A stretch of 36,016 bases of DNA from Fimbriiglobus sp. GTDB taxonomy: Bacteria > Planctomycetota > Planctomycetia > Gemmatales > Gemmataceae. Shown piece after piece: positions 24,408 to 32,973 of this stretch; position 1 is the first letter of the stretch; every line of letters begins with the position of its first letter. A program made the translations under genes and the position numbers. Location of the stretch: contig JANYHV010000492.1 of NCBI GenBank assembly GCA_025362195.1, positions 1-36,016 of the forward strand, written 5' to 3'. The notes below the pieces were generated by a model, which did not search any database, was not told the origin of the DNA, and saw nothing but the letters and a program-made list of their open reading frames with translations.

Positions 24408-25705
24408 TGGCCGAGCACCACGACGACCACCACGGACCCGCGATCCCGACCGACCCCGTCAACGCCGCCGGTCTCAAGACCGTCGCCCTCGGCGCGGCCG
24501 CCGTCGGCCTGGTCGCGTTCGTCGCGATGGGCGTGCTGAACATGGGCCCGGCCGGCGAGTACGGCTGGCGCGACCTGTCGATGACCTACCTCATCGGCTG
24601 GGTCTTCTGGGCCAGCCTGCCCCTCGGGTCGCTGTTCCTGATCCTCGTCGGCATCCTGACGAGCGCGTCGTGGGGCGTGGTCTTGCGCCGCTGCTTCGTC
24701 GCCTCGGTCCGCACCCTCTGGCTCGTGCCGGTGCTGTTCGTGCCGGTCGCCGTCAGCCTGTTCCTCGCGGACGGCGTGCAGTCCCCGTTCTGGTGGGCCG
24801 ACCGTGGCTACCTGGGCGAGGTCGAGACGGTCGCCGCGGCCAAGCACATGCGGCCCGAAGGCGTCGTCGAAGCCCAGCACAAGATTCACGACTTGCTCAA
24901 CCCGGTCCGCTTCCTGATCGTCACCGGCGTCGGCCTCGCCCTCATGGGCGTGCTGGCCGTCTACACGCTGGCCGTGATGAAGAAGAACGACGAGGACAAC
25001 GACCCGGCTGCTTACGCTACCCTCCGCAAGTTCGCCGGCCCCGGGGTCATCCTCTGGGTACTCACGATGACCATCCTCTCGACCATTTGGGTCGCGTCCG
25101 TCGAGCCGACCTGGGCGTCGAGCATGTTCCCCATCGTGTACGGCATGAACTGCTTCCTCACGACCTTCTCGCTGTGCATTTTCGTGTTCTACACGATCAA
25201 CGCGGACAAGACGGACACGATGGCCATCGTGAAGGACAAGTTCCGCATCGACATGGGCACGCTGACCCTGGCCTTCACCATGATCTGGGCGTACGCGTCG
25301 TTCTCGCAGTACATGCTCATCTGGGCCGGCAACCTGCCCGAAGAAGTCGCTTTCTACCGCAAGCGGGGCGACCACGGCTGGGAGTACCTGGCGTACTTCC
25401 TGATGGCGTTCCACTGGCTCGTCCCGTTCGTCGCGCTCCTGTTCCGCGAGGTCAAGACGGACACCCGGCTGATGCGGGGGATGTGCGTCCTGCTGTTCGC
25501 CTCGTGCGTCGCCGACGTGATCTGGTGGGTCTTGCCGTGCGTGCCCCGCGAGTCGTCGGTGCTGCACGTGCCGATGGCCGTCGCCGCGGTCGTCGGCGTC
25601 GGCGGCGTCTGGGGCTTCTTCTTCGCCCGCGAACTCGGCTCCCGCCCGGTCCTGCCGGCCAACGCCGAAGGTCAGTTCGTCGCGTCCTGGGGCCAACACC
25701 ACTAA
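24407..25705 (+). CDS. actF: ACIII subunit ActF, second NrfD-like membrane protein
   Basis: This 432-residue integral membrane protein has about ten hydrophobic helices and a His-rich N-terminus (AEHHDDHHGPA). It is related to ActC but divergent, and matches ActF in order and length. Segments such as LLNPVRFLIVTGVGLALMG and FTMIWAYASFSQYMLIW are typical of this subunit. In ACIII, ActF pairs with ActC across the membrane; whether it binds quinone is not settled by sequence. The gene starts in the TAATG overlap with actE and ends 73 bases before the next gene, with a stem-loop in that gap. Confidence 0.92.
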   Translation: MAEHHDDHHGPAIPTDPVNAAGLKTVALGAAAVGLVAFVAMGVLNMGPAGEYGWRDLSMTYLIGWVFWASLPLGSLFLILVGILTSASWGVVLRRCFVASVRTLWLVPVLFVPVAVSLFLADGVQSPFWWADRGYLGEVETVAAAKHMRPEGVVEAQHKIHDLLNPVRFLIVTGVGLALMGVLAVYTLAVMKKNDEDNDPAAYATLRKFAGPGVILWVLTMTILSTIWVASVEPTWASSMFPIVYGMNCFLTTFSLCIFVFYTINADKTDTMAIVKDKFRIDMGTLTLAFTMIWAYASFSQYMLIWAGNLPEEVAFYRKRGDHGWEYLAYFLMAFHWLVPFVALLFREVKTDTRLMRGMCVLLFASCVADVIWWVLPCVPRESSVLHVPMAVAAVVGVGGVWGFFFARELGSRPVLPANAEGQFVASWGQHH

Positions 25706-25715
25706 CGCCCGCCGC

Positions 25716-25747
25716 GCCGGCGCCTCATTCAAGTGAGGGCGGCCGGC
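25716..25747 (+). promoter_or_regulatory. Operon-internal stem-loop between actF and the next gene
   Basis: GCCGGCGCCTCA pairs with TGAGGGCGGCCGGC (small bulges) around the loop TTCAAG. No T-run follows, so it is more likely an mRNA-processing or stability element than a full terminator. Confidence 0.5.
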
Positions 25748-25778
25748 TCGCGCGGGGCCGACTACCGAGGAGAGACCG

Positions 25779-26576
25779 ATGGCCGCCATGAACCCCAGTG
25801 ACCCGCCCCGCCCGGCCCAGCCGGCCCCGGACCCGTCGCTGAACGTGTTGTTCGCGTCGATGTCCGGCATGGGCGCGGACGAGCACGGCACGCACCCGCC
25901 CGGCGCGACCGTGGAGAGCGTGCAAGCCGGGCACGAGCCGGACCGCTTCAACGCCCGCGCCATCCTGTACGTGCCGCTGTTGATCGTCTGCACGGTGATC
26001 GTCGGCTTCACCATCGTCACGACCCTGTTCGCCACGGTCGTCCGCAAGGCCGAGCCGAACGCGAACACGGACGTGCAGGCCGCCGCCGTCGGCACGCTGC
26101 CGATCAACGAGCGGTTCGCCCGGATCAGCTCGACCGACCCGAACGCCGCCGTGGCCCAGCCGCGGCTGGAGTACTTCAAGCAGGTCGAATCGAGCCCGAC
26201 CGACCCGGCGCACTACCGGTCGAAGCGGCCGATCGCGGTCCCCGGCGCGACCTACGAAATCCGCCCCGAAGACCTGCGGCCGCAGAACTTCATCGACCCG
26301 ACGCGGCACCGCAAAATCCTCATCGAGACCGGCTACGTGGACAAGGACAAGAAGATCGCGTCGATCCCGATCGCGGACGCGATGGAGTTGATCCTCAAGG
26401 CCCACAAGCTGCCGGTCCGCAAGGGGGACGCCGTCAAGGACAAGGACAACCTGGCTTACACCACCGTGAACGACGGGAAAGCCAAGCTGTCGAACTCGGG
26501 CCGCGGTGGTCCGTCGATGCCGGTTGCGGTTAAGACCGAAGTGAAGCCCGCCGCGCACGAGCCGGCCAAGCACTAA
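25779..26576 (+). CDS. Unrecognised single-span membrane protein between ACIII and oxidase genes
   Basis: This 265-residue protein is not recognised. Residues 1-60 are Pro/Asp-rich and lack a signal peptide. One hydrophobic helix (about 63-85, AILYVPLLIVCTVIVGFTIV) is followed by a soluble, mostly charged domain with LEYFKQVESSPTDPAHYRSKRPI, FIDPTRHRKILIETGYVDKDKK and a Lys/Pro/His-rich tail. It has no heme site and no paired cysteines. GAGGAGAG lies just before the ATG. It is the only gene in the operon's core without an assigned role and lies exactly at the ACIII-oxidase junction. A structural link subunit or assembly factor is inferred from position; nothing in the sequence shows function. 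Confidence 0.85.
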   Translation: MAAMNPSDPPRPAQPAPDPSLNVLFASMSGMGADEHGTHPPGATVESVQAGHEPDRFNARAILYVPLLIVCTVIVGFTIVTTLFATVVRKAEPNANTDVQAAAVGTLPINERFARISSTDPNAAVAQPRLEYFKQVESSPTDPAHYRSKRPIAVPGATYEIRPEDLRPQNFIDPTRHRKILIETGYVDKDKKIASIPIADAMELILKAHKLPVRKGDAVKDKDNLAYTTVNDGKAKLSNSGRGGPSMPVAVKTEVKPAAHEPAKH

Positions 26577-26599
26577 CGACTGACCGTCGAGGGGTTGTC

Positions 26600-27646
26600 A
26601 TGAGAGTCGCCGTACTGATGCTGGGGGCCTTCGCCGCGCTGCTGACCGCAGCAGTGCCGGTTCACGCACAAGGTCGGTCGATGGGCTACGGCTTGAAGCC
26701 GATCCCCGGCGACAACGGCCCGAAGGAGCCGGAAGGCGTCGCCTTCACGCAGAACCTCGGCGAACCGGTCCCGACCGACCTTGAGTTCTACGACCACAAC
26801 AACAAGCCGGTGACGTTGGCGGCGTGCATCGCCGGTAAGCCGACGATCCTGGTACTCGCCTACTACCGCTGCCCGAAGCTGTGCAACCAGGTGTTGACGG
26901 GCTTGCTCGACGCCTTGAAGGACCTGCGGGCCAAGGACGCCAAGTTCACCGCCGGGGACGCCTTCAACGTGGTGATCGTTAGCATCGACCCGCGGGAATC
27001 GTCCCTCGGCCTGGCCCGGCCGAAGCGGATCGAGTTCTTGAAGGACTACCTCGGGACGTCCGAAGCCCCCGACGGGCCGGGCTGGTTGTTCCTGACCTCG
27101 AACCACGGCCAGGGCACCGACGTGAAGGCGGCCGACCGCAAGGTCCACACGCTCGCCACGGCGATGGGCTTCGAGTACACCCTGCGGGCGAAGAACCGCA
27201 GCTTCGCGTTCGACGCCGAGCGGGGCGAGTGGGTCGGCAAGCTCGACGGCCGCGTCCTGGAGCAACTGCCCAAGGATTACGACTACGACCACAAGAGCGG
27301 CATCGCCATCGTCACCCCGGACGGCAAAATCTCCCGCTACCTCATGGGCATCAACTACGCCTCGCGGGACATCCGCCTGGGCCTGGTCGAGGCGTCCGGG
27401 GGCAAGATCGGCACCGTGTCCGACGCGATTTCGCAGTACTGCTACGTGTACGACGACGTGAAAGGCCATTACAAGCCGACGCTGAAGTGGACGGCGATCA
27501 TTGCCGTCCCGGTCATGCTCGGCATGTTCGCCATGATCTTTTTGTCCGTGCGGCAAGCCCGCCGCGAGAAGCCGTTTATCGTGACCGCCGCCGGCATCCA
27601 GCCGGGCACACCGACCGCATCCGCCGCCGCCGACGAGGGACGCTAA
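26600..27646 (+). CDS. SCO1/SenC-family copper chaperone, signal peptide and C-terminal anchor
   Basis: This 348-residue protein has an N-terminal signal (VAVLMLGAFAALLTAAVPVHAQ), a thioredoxin-like SCO domain with the copper-binding C-x3-C in YRCPKLCNQVL, and YDHKSGIAIV supplying the ligand His. A C-terminal membrane helix (WTAIIAVPVMLGMFAMIFLSV) precedes a short cytoplasmic tail. SCO proteins deliver copper to the CuA site of oxidase subunit II, encoded immediately after it. Ordinary bacterial SCO proteins are about 200 residues with an N-terminal anchor, so the long form with cleaved signal and C-terminal anchor is unusual. GAGGGG precedes the ATG, and its stop codon abuts the coxB start. 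Confidence 0.9.
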   Translation: MRVAVLMLGAFAALLTAAVPVHAQGRSMGYGLKPIPGDNGPKEPEGVAFTQNLGEPVPTDLEFYDHNNKPVTLAACIAGKPTILVLAYYRCPKLCNQVLTGLLDALKDLRAKDAKFTAGDAFNVVIVSIDPRESSLGLARPKRIEFLKDYLGTSEAPDGPGWLFLTSNHGQGTDVKAADRKVHTLATAMGFEYTLRAKNRSFAFDAERGEWVGKLDGRVLEQLPKDYDYDHKSGIAIVTPDGKISRYLMGINYASRDIRLGLVEASGGKIGTVSDAISQYCYVYDDVKGHYKPTLKWTAIIAVPVMLGMFAMIFLSVRQARREKPFIVTAAGIQPGTPTASAAADEGR

Positions 27647-28717
27647 ATGTTCGCCATCGAGATGTCCGCGATTCTCCCGCCGCAAGCCTCCGAGTTCGCG
27701 GCCGGGTACGACCTGTTCTTCTGGTACATCACCGCCGTGATCGTCGGAGGGGCCGCCGTCGTGTTCGCCATGCTCGCGGGGTTTTCGTACCTGTACGCCC
27801 GCCGGACGCCGACCGACAAGACCCCGCGCATCCTCGGCTCGACCAAGGTCGAGGTGATCTGGACGGTCATCCCGTTCCTGTTCTTCATGTCGTTCTTCGT
27901 GATCGGCGTGCGACTGTACAACGAGCAGGTCAAAATCCCGCCGGACGCCCCGGAGTACTTCGTCGCCGGCAAGCAGTGGATGTGGAAGATGCAGCACCCG
28001 GACGGCGTCCGCGAGATCGACGAACTGCACCTGCCGATTTGCGATGAGCGCGACGCGAGCGGCACCTTGACCGAACCGGGCGTGAAGATCACCGCGACCT
28101 CGGAGGACGTGATCCACGACTTCGGCGTGCCGGCCTTCCGGTCGAAGTTCGACGTGGTCCCCGGCCGTTATATTTCCGTCGGGTACAAGCCGACCAAGGA
28201 AGGCACGTACCACATCTTCTGCGACCAGTATTGCGGCCAAGGCCACTCGCAGATGATCGGCAAGCTGCACGTCCTGTCGAAGGCCAACTACGAGTCCTGG
28301 AAGCAGGGCGTCTACCGCCTGCCGGGCAAGAACCCGGTGGACGGGTCGCCGGCCTGGGAGGGACGCAAGTTGTTCCTCAAGTTGCAGTGCAACTCGTGCC
28401 ACAACAACGAGGCCAACGCCCGCGCCCCGCAACTCGCCGGCATGTACGGCGAGTACCGGCCGCTCGAGGACGGCACCATGCAGAAGTTCGACGACGAGTA
28501 CGTCCGCCGGTCGATCCGCAACCCGATCTCGCAAGTCGCCGCCGGCTGGAAGACGATCATGCCGGCCTACGGGAGCAGCCAGGTGGACGAGATCGAACTC
28601 CGCAACCTGACGGCTTACATCAAGAGTTTGAAGAAGGGCGAGCGGCTGCCCGACCGCACCGAAATGGCCCCGGCCCCGGTCGGTGCCCCGGTGCAAGCGT
28701 CCGAAGGCAACAAGTAA
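27647..28717 (+). CDS. coxB: Cytochrome c oxidase subunit II with fused cytochrome c domain (caa3 type)
   Basis: This 356-residue protein has two N-terminal membrane helices, a cupredoxin domain with the CuA ligands (H in DVIHDFG; CDQYCGQGHSQM supplying two Cys, His and Met), and a C-terminal cytochrome c domain with CNSCH and Met in TIMPAYG. The residue between the CuA cysteines is Gln rather than the usual Glu. It accepts electrons from ACIII and passes them to subunit I. The start at 27647 follows the SCO gene's stop directly, with GAGGGA about 6 bases before it. The fused cytochrome domain marks a caa3-type enzyme that needs no soluble cytochrome c. Confidence 0.94.
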   Translation: MFAIEMSAILPPQASEFAAGYDLFFWYITAVIVGGAAVVFAMLAGFSYLYARRTPTDKTPRILGSTKVEVIWTVIPFLFFMSFFVIGVRLYNEQVKIPPDAPEYFVAGKQWMWKMQHPDGVREIDELHLPICDERDASGTLTEPGVKITATSEDVIHDFGVPAFRSKFDVVPGRYISVGYKPTKEGTYHIFCDQYCGQGHSQMIGKLHVLSKANYESWKQGVYRLPGKNPVDGSPAWEGRKLFLKLQCNSCHNNEANARAPQLAGMYGEYRPLEDGTMQKFDDEYVRRSIRNPISQVAAGWKTIMPAYGSSQVDEIELRNLTAYIKSLKKGERLPDRTEMAPAPVGAPVQASEGNK

Positions 28718-28731
28718 CGGCGAAACTTCCC

Positions 28732-28756
28732 CCCGCCCCGCGGTTCCGCGGGCGGG
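28732..28756 (+). promoter_or_regulatory. Operon-internal GC-rich hairpin between coxB and coxA
   Basis: CCCGCCCCGCGG and CCGCGGGCGGG face each other around TT, with one slipped base. No T-run follows, so it may tune mRNA stability or the coxB:coxA ratio rather than end transcription. Confidence 0.45.
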
Positions 28757-28787
28757 TTGACATTCATCTCCGAGGAGACCCGACCCC

Positions 28788-30554
28788 ATGACCACGAAAG
28801 TGCCCTACCTGCACTATACGCCGCAGTCGATCCCGACGCCGGAACTGCCGCCCGAGCAGGAGAAGAAGCGCAAGCACTACCTGAACCACGACTACGGCAT
28901 TCTGTCGTGGCTGTTGACGGTGGACCACAAGCGCATCGGCCTGATGTACCTCGTCACGGCCAGCGTGTTCTTCCTGTTCGGCGGCCTCGCGGTCATGCTG
29001 GTCCGGTTGAACCTGATCGTGCCGACCGGCGCGATCCTGGAACTCGACCAGTACAACAAGGCGTTCACGGCCCACGGCACGATCATGATCTTCCTCTTCC
29101 TCATCCCGGTCATCCCCGGGGTGTTGGGGAACTTCCTGGTTCCGCTGATGGTCGGGGCCAAGGACATGGCCTTCCCGAAGTTGAACCTGTTGAGCTACTA
29201 CGTCTGGATCAGTGGCGCGCTGTTCTTCGTCTGGCAACTGACGGTCGGCGGCCTCGACACGGGGTGGACGCTGTACCCGCCGTACTCGTCGAAGTACTCG
29301 CACACGAACGTCCTGTACGCCGGCCTGGGGATTTTCATCACCGGGTTTGCGTCCATCCTCACGGCCATGAACATCATCGCCACGGTCCACAAGATGCGCT
29401 GCCCCGGGATGACCTGGAGCCGCCTGCCGCTGTTTATCTGGGCGATGTACGCGACCAGCCTGATTCAGCTCCTGAGCACGCCGGTGCTGGCCGTGACCGT
29501 GATCCTGCTCGCCACCGAGAAGCTGACGGGCATCGGCATCTTCGACCCCGCGCTCGACGGCGACCCGATTTTGTTCCAGCACATGTTCTGGTTCTACTCG
29601 CACCCCGCCGTGTACATCATGATTTTGCCCGGGATGGGCGTCATCAGTGAAGTCATCACCTGCTTCAGCCGCAAGAATATCTTCGGCTACAAGGCCGTCG
29701 CCTGGTCGTCGGTCGGCATCGCCGTCGTCGGCTTTCTGGTCTGGGGGCACCACATGTTCCTGGCCGGCCAGGGCTACTACCTGGGCATGTTGTTTTCGAT
29801 CCTGACGATGCTCGTCGCCGTGCCGTCGGCCATCAAGGTGTTCAACTGGGCCGGCACGATGTACAAGGGGTCGATCAGTTTCGAAGCCCCGATGCTGTAC
29901 ACGATCGGCTTCCTGGTCCTGTTCACCATCGGCGGGACGACCGGCCTGTACCTGGGCGTTATGGGCAGCGACATTCACCTGCACGACACGTACTTCGTCA
30001 TCGCGCACTTCCACTTCACGATGGTCGGCGGGATGTTGATGGCGTGGATGGCCGGGCTGCACTTCTGGTGGCCCAAGATGACCGGCAAGATGTACTCCGA
30101 CTTCTGGAGCCGGCTGGCCGCGGTGGTGACGATCGTCGGGTTCATCATGACCTTCATGCCGCAGTTCGTGCTGGGCTTCAACGGGATGCCGCGGCGGTAC
30201 CCGAACTACGCCCCGGAGTTCCAGTTCTTGAACATCCTGTCCTCGGCCGGCGCGTCGATCCAGGGCATCGGCTACGTCATGCCGCTGTTCTACCTGACCG
30301 CGTCGCTGTTCACCGGCCGCAAGGCGGGGAGCAACCCGTGGCAGGCGACCGGCCTCGAATGGCAGACGCCTTCGCCGCCCCCGATGCACAACTTCGACGC
30401 GACGCCGGTGGTCTACTTCCCGCCCTACGAGTACGCCCTGCCGAACGGCCTGGGCATGCTCGCCGACGCCGGCATCACCCCGGGTAGCAACCCGGCCCTC
30501 GAACCCGCCTTCGCGCCGGCTGCCGGCCAACACGAGGTATCTCATGGCAGCTAA
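28788..30554 (+). CDS. coxA: Cytochrome c oxidase subunit I (A2-type heme-copper oxidase)
   Basis: This 588-residue protein has twelve membrane helices and the metal ligands of heme-copper oxidases: His in TAHGTIMIF, His and cross-linking Tyr in YSHPAVY, the His pair in GHHMF, and the two His in VIAHFHF. The YSHP form in helix VI, replacing the Glu of GHPEVY, marks an A2-type oxidase, where Tyr-Ser is thought to replace the D-channel Glu. It reduces oxygen to water and pumps protons at the cytoplasmic membrane. GAGGAGA lies 9 bases before the ATG. Its 3' end overlaps coxC by 11 bases. Confidence 0.96.
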   Translation: MTTKVPYLHYTPQSIPTPELPPEQEKKRKHYLNHDYGILSWLLTVDHKRIGLMYLVTASVFFLFGGLAVMLVRLNLIVPTGAILELDQYNKAFTAHGTIMIFLFLIPVIPGVLGNFLVPLMVGAKDMAFPKLNLLSYYVWISGALFFVWQLTVGGLDTGWTLYPPYSSKYSHTNVLYAGLGIFITGFASILTAMNIIATVHKMRCPGMTWSRLPLFIWAMYATSLIQLLSTPVLAVTVILLATEKLTGIGIFDPALDGDPILFQHMFWFYSHPAVYIMILPGMGVISEVITCFSRKNIFGYKAVAWSSVGIAVVGFLVWGHHMFLAGQGYYLGMLFSILTMLVAVPSAIKVFNWAGTMYKGSISFEAPMLYTIGFLVLFTIGGTTGLYLGVMGSDIHLHDTYFVIAHFHFTMVGGMLMAWMAGLHFWWPKMTGKMYSDFWSRLAAVVTIVGFIMTFMPQFVLGFNGMPRRYPNYAPEFQFLNILSSAGASIQGIGYVMPLFYLTASLFTGRKAGSNPWQATGLEWQTPSPPPMHNFDATPVVYFPPYEYALPNGLGMLADAGITPGSNPALEPAFAPAAGQHEVSHGS

Positions 30555-31383
30555 CGCCCACGCCGTCGAAGAGCACGCCGGCCCCGCCGGGCCGGTGGCG
30601 CACCACTTCAACAACATGCGCCAGCAGCAGGCGACCGTCCGCTTCGGCATGTGGTTGTTCCTCGTGACCGAAGTCCTGTTCTTCGGCGGCGCGTTCTGCG
30701 CGTACACCTGCTACCGCATCTGGTTCCCCCGCGAGTTCGAGGCCGGCAGCGCCGCGTTGAACGTCGGCATTGCGTCGGTGAACACGATCCTGCTCATCAC
30801 GAGCAGCCTGACCTGTACGATGGCGGTCCGCTCGGCGTACAAGGCCCACCAGGCCGGCATCAAGTTCTGGCTGTTGACGACCATCGTGCTGGCGGTCACC
30901 TTCCTCGGGCTGAAGGCCCGCGAGTACCACCTCGACTACGAGGAAGGCCTGATGCCGACGGCCAAGATGACCGTCGATCTGCAACCGCAGGCCGACGGCA
31001 GTTACCTGCCGCAAGAGCGGTCGGTGTTCGCCATGAACGTCGAGAAGGCGTTGAAGCACAACCACTACGACACGACGGGCGTCAACCTCGGCCGGGTGCA
31101 ACTGTTCTTCCTGTTCTACTACGTGATTACCGGCCTGCACGTGCTGCACATGATCATCGGCGTGGGCCTGTTGATCTGGCAATTGATCCTCGCCCAGATG
31201 GGGTTCTTCAAGTACGCCGAGCGGCACGTGTACATCGAGGTGATGAGCCTGTACTGGCACTTCGTGGACATGGTCTGGATGTTCGCGCTGCCGCTGCTGT
31301 ACCTGGCCGGCCCGCACACACTGCACCAGGCCGTCGAACAGTTCACGTCGGCCGTCGGTCTCGCCACCGGCGGTAGCCACTAA
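30544..31383 (+). CDS. coxC: Cytochrome c oxidase subunit III
   Basis: This 279-residue integral membrane protein has about five to seven helices and the subunit III hallmarks: [18 protein letters not shown] near the N-terminus, [15 protein letters not shown], and [15 protein letters not shown]-type sequence (here [17 protein letters not shown]) near the end. It stabilises the oxidase core and carries no metal. A soluble insert (about 127-185, with DYEEGLMPT to KHNHYDTTG) is longer than in many homologues. The gene overlaps coxA by 11 bases and is followed 13 bases later by the subunit IV gene. Confidence 0.94.
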   Translation: MAANAHAVEEHAGPAGPVAHHFNNMRQQQATVRFGMWLFLVTEVLFFGGAFCAYTCYRIWFPREFEAGSAALNVGIASVNTILLITSSLTCTMAVRSAYKAHQAGIKFWLLTTIVLAVTFLGLKAREYHLDYEEGLMPTAKMTVDLQPQADGSYLPQERSVFAMNVEKALKHNHYDTTGVNLGRVQLFFLFYYVITGLHVLHMIIGVGLLIWQLILAQMGFFKYAERHVYIEVMSLYWHFVDMVWMFALPLLYLAGPHTLHQAVEQFTSAVGLATGGSH

Positions 31384-31396
31384 CAGGAGCGACCTC

Positions 31397-31741
31397 ATGC
31401 ACGCGGCTCACGACACGGACGCCGGCCCGAAGCCGGTGATTTTCGAAGCGGCCGAACACCCGCTGCCCCCGCTGGGCAACGTCCTCGTCACCTTCGCGGT
31501 GCTGATGGTGTTGGCCGCCGTCGCCCTCGCGGTCGGGTTTTCCGACCTGGGGCCGATGAAGGTCATCGCCAGCCTGGCGGTGACGGCGATTCAGGCCACG
31601 GTCCTGGCCGTCTTCTTCATGGACCTCCGCCAGGCCGACAAGCTGACCTGGCTGTGCGCCGGGGCGGCGATTTTCTGGGTGGTCATCCTGTTCACCTTTA
31701 CGATCACGGACTACGTCACCCGGCACATCGTGTCGTACTAG
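31397..31741 (+). CDS. Cytochrome c oxidase subunit IV (prokaryotic type)
   Basis: This 114-residue protein has three hydrophobic helices (LGNVLVTFAVLMVLAAVALAV; VIASLAVTAIQATVLAVFFM; AIFWVVILFTFTITDYV) with the FFMDLRQADK turn typical of small COX4_pro-type subunits. Such subunits pack against subunits I and III and have no catalytic residue. AACAGGAG lies just upstream of the ATG at 31397. It sits right after coxC, the usual location. Confidence 0.88.
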   Translation: MHAAHDTDAGPKPVIFEAAEHPLPPLGNVLVTFAVLMVLAAVALAVGFSDLGPMKVIASLAVTAIQATVLAVFFMDLRQADKLTWLCAGAAIFWVVILFTFTITDYVTRHIVSY

Positions 31742-31760
31742 TCCGCGTCGGGTGGGGGCT

Positions 31761-32936
31761 ATGCGTTCGTACGTCGTCGCCCGCCGGGGCCGGGTGTCCG
31801 CCCGGCTCGCGGCCCTCGGAGTCGCCGCCTGTGCCGGGTTCGCGGCGGTCGCCTGGTTCGGCTGGTCGTCGGCCGCGCCGTCCGGTTACGACCCCGCCCT
31901 CCGCTACCCGCACCGCACCGACGCCATCGTTTTGCAACCGCCACAGTCGGAGCCGCGGGACGCCACGCCCGTCGGGAATTTGATTGCGACCCTCGCCGGA
32001 TACGCCGAGGTGCCCGGGGCGCACGTCGTGTTGCCGGGGGCCGTCCCGCCCGCCGAGCGCGAAGCCTTGACCACTGCCCTCGACGACCTGTTCGGCACCC
32101 CCGCCGCCCCCCGCGTCCCGGACGCTGCGGCGGTCGGCGACCTGCCGATGTCCCCCGGACAACTCGCCGCCGGGTCGCAGGTTTACCGCCGGCTGTGCAA
32201 CCAGTGCCACGGGCTGACGGGGAACGGCCAGGGCAACGCCGGGGACTGGATCCACCCGTTCCCCCGCGACTTCCGCCTGGGACAATTCAAGATCGCGGCC
32301 CACGGGTCGCGGCCCAGCCCCGGCGAGATTCGCCGCATCTTGCGCGAAGGCGTGCCCGGAACGCGGATGCAGGCCTACGACCTGATCTCGGACGCCGACC
32401 TGAACGCCGTGACGGCCTACGTCGTTCACCTGAGCCAGCGCGGCGAGACGGAGTTGAAAGTGCTGGTCGCACTCGCCGACGAAGAGGGGGCGGAGTCGGC
32501 GGAAGTCCCGGCCGTGGTTGTGGTGGCCGCCAAGAAGTCCGTTGCCGACTGGCAAGCCGCGGCCCTGTCGCCCAAGGCTCCGGCCGTGACTTTTCCGTCC
32601 GGGGAGGACGCCTTGCGGCGGGGTCACGACCTGTTCGCGCGGAACTGCCTGGCCTGCCACGCCGGGTACGGGCACGCCGAGAGTTTCCGGTACGACGCCT
32701 GGGGCGTGGCCGCGCGGCTGCCCGACCTGACCCGCGGCGAGTGGAAGTGGGGCCGCGAGCCGGCCGACGCGGTCGCCCGCATCCGCAACGGCATCCCCGC
32801 CGCCGGCATGCCCGCCAACCCGTCGTTGACGGCCGCGGAAGTCCTCGACCTGGCCGCGTTCACCAAGGCGATGAGCCGGCCCGACCTGCTCCCCGCCGAC
32901 GTGCGGGCGGCCGTTTACCCGGACGCCGCCGAGTAG
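31761..32936 (+). CDS. Diheme cytochrome c (two cytochrome c domains)
   Basis: This 391-residue protein has an N-terminal signal or anchor helix (LAALGVAACAGFAAVAWF) and two cytochrome c domains. The first has CNQCH (about residue 150) with Met in GTRMQAY, and the second has CLACH (about 300) with Met in AAGMPANP. An Ala/Val-rich linker joins them. It lies between oxidase subunit IV and heme A synthase, so it probably carries electrons to or within the oxidase. A GTG at 31752 is an alternative start. GGTGGGGG precedes the ATG at 31761. Its heme count and place in the operon make it a candidate extra electron carrier in addition to the heme on CoxB. Confidence 0.87.
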   Translation: MRSYVVARRGRVSARLAALGVAACAGFAAVAWFGWSSAAPSGYDPALRYPHRTDAIVLQPPQSEPRDATPVGNLIATLAGYAEVPGAHVVLPGAVPPAEREALTTALDDLFGTPAAPRVPDAAAVGDLPMSPGQLAAGSQVYRRLCNQCHGLTGNGQGNAGDWIHPFPRDFRLGQFKIAAHGSRPSPGEIRRILREGVPGTRMQAYDLISDADLNAVTAYVVHLSQRGETELKVLVALADEEGAESAEVPAVVVVAAKKSVADWQAAALSPKAPAVTFPSGEDALRRGHDLFARNCLACHAGYGHAESFRYDAWGVAARLPDLTRGEWKWGREPADAVARIRNGIPAAGMPANPSLTAAEVLDLAAFTKAMSRPDLLPADVRAAVYPDAAE

Positions 32937-32973
32937 GGCGTGACGCCGCCCCGCCGCTCGCGGTTCATTCCTC

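Noticed and set aside
28756-28762. TTGACA just upstream of coxA
   Set aside because: No -10-like hexamer lies at 16-18 bases, and the spacing would place a start inside the coxA ribosome binding region.
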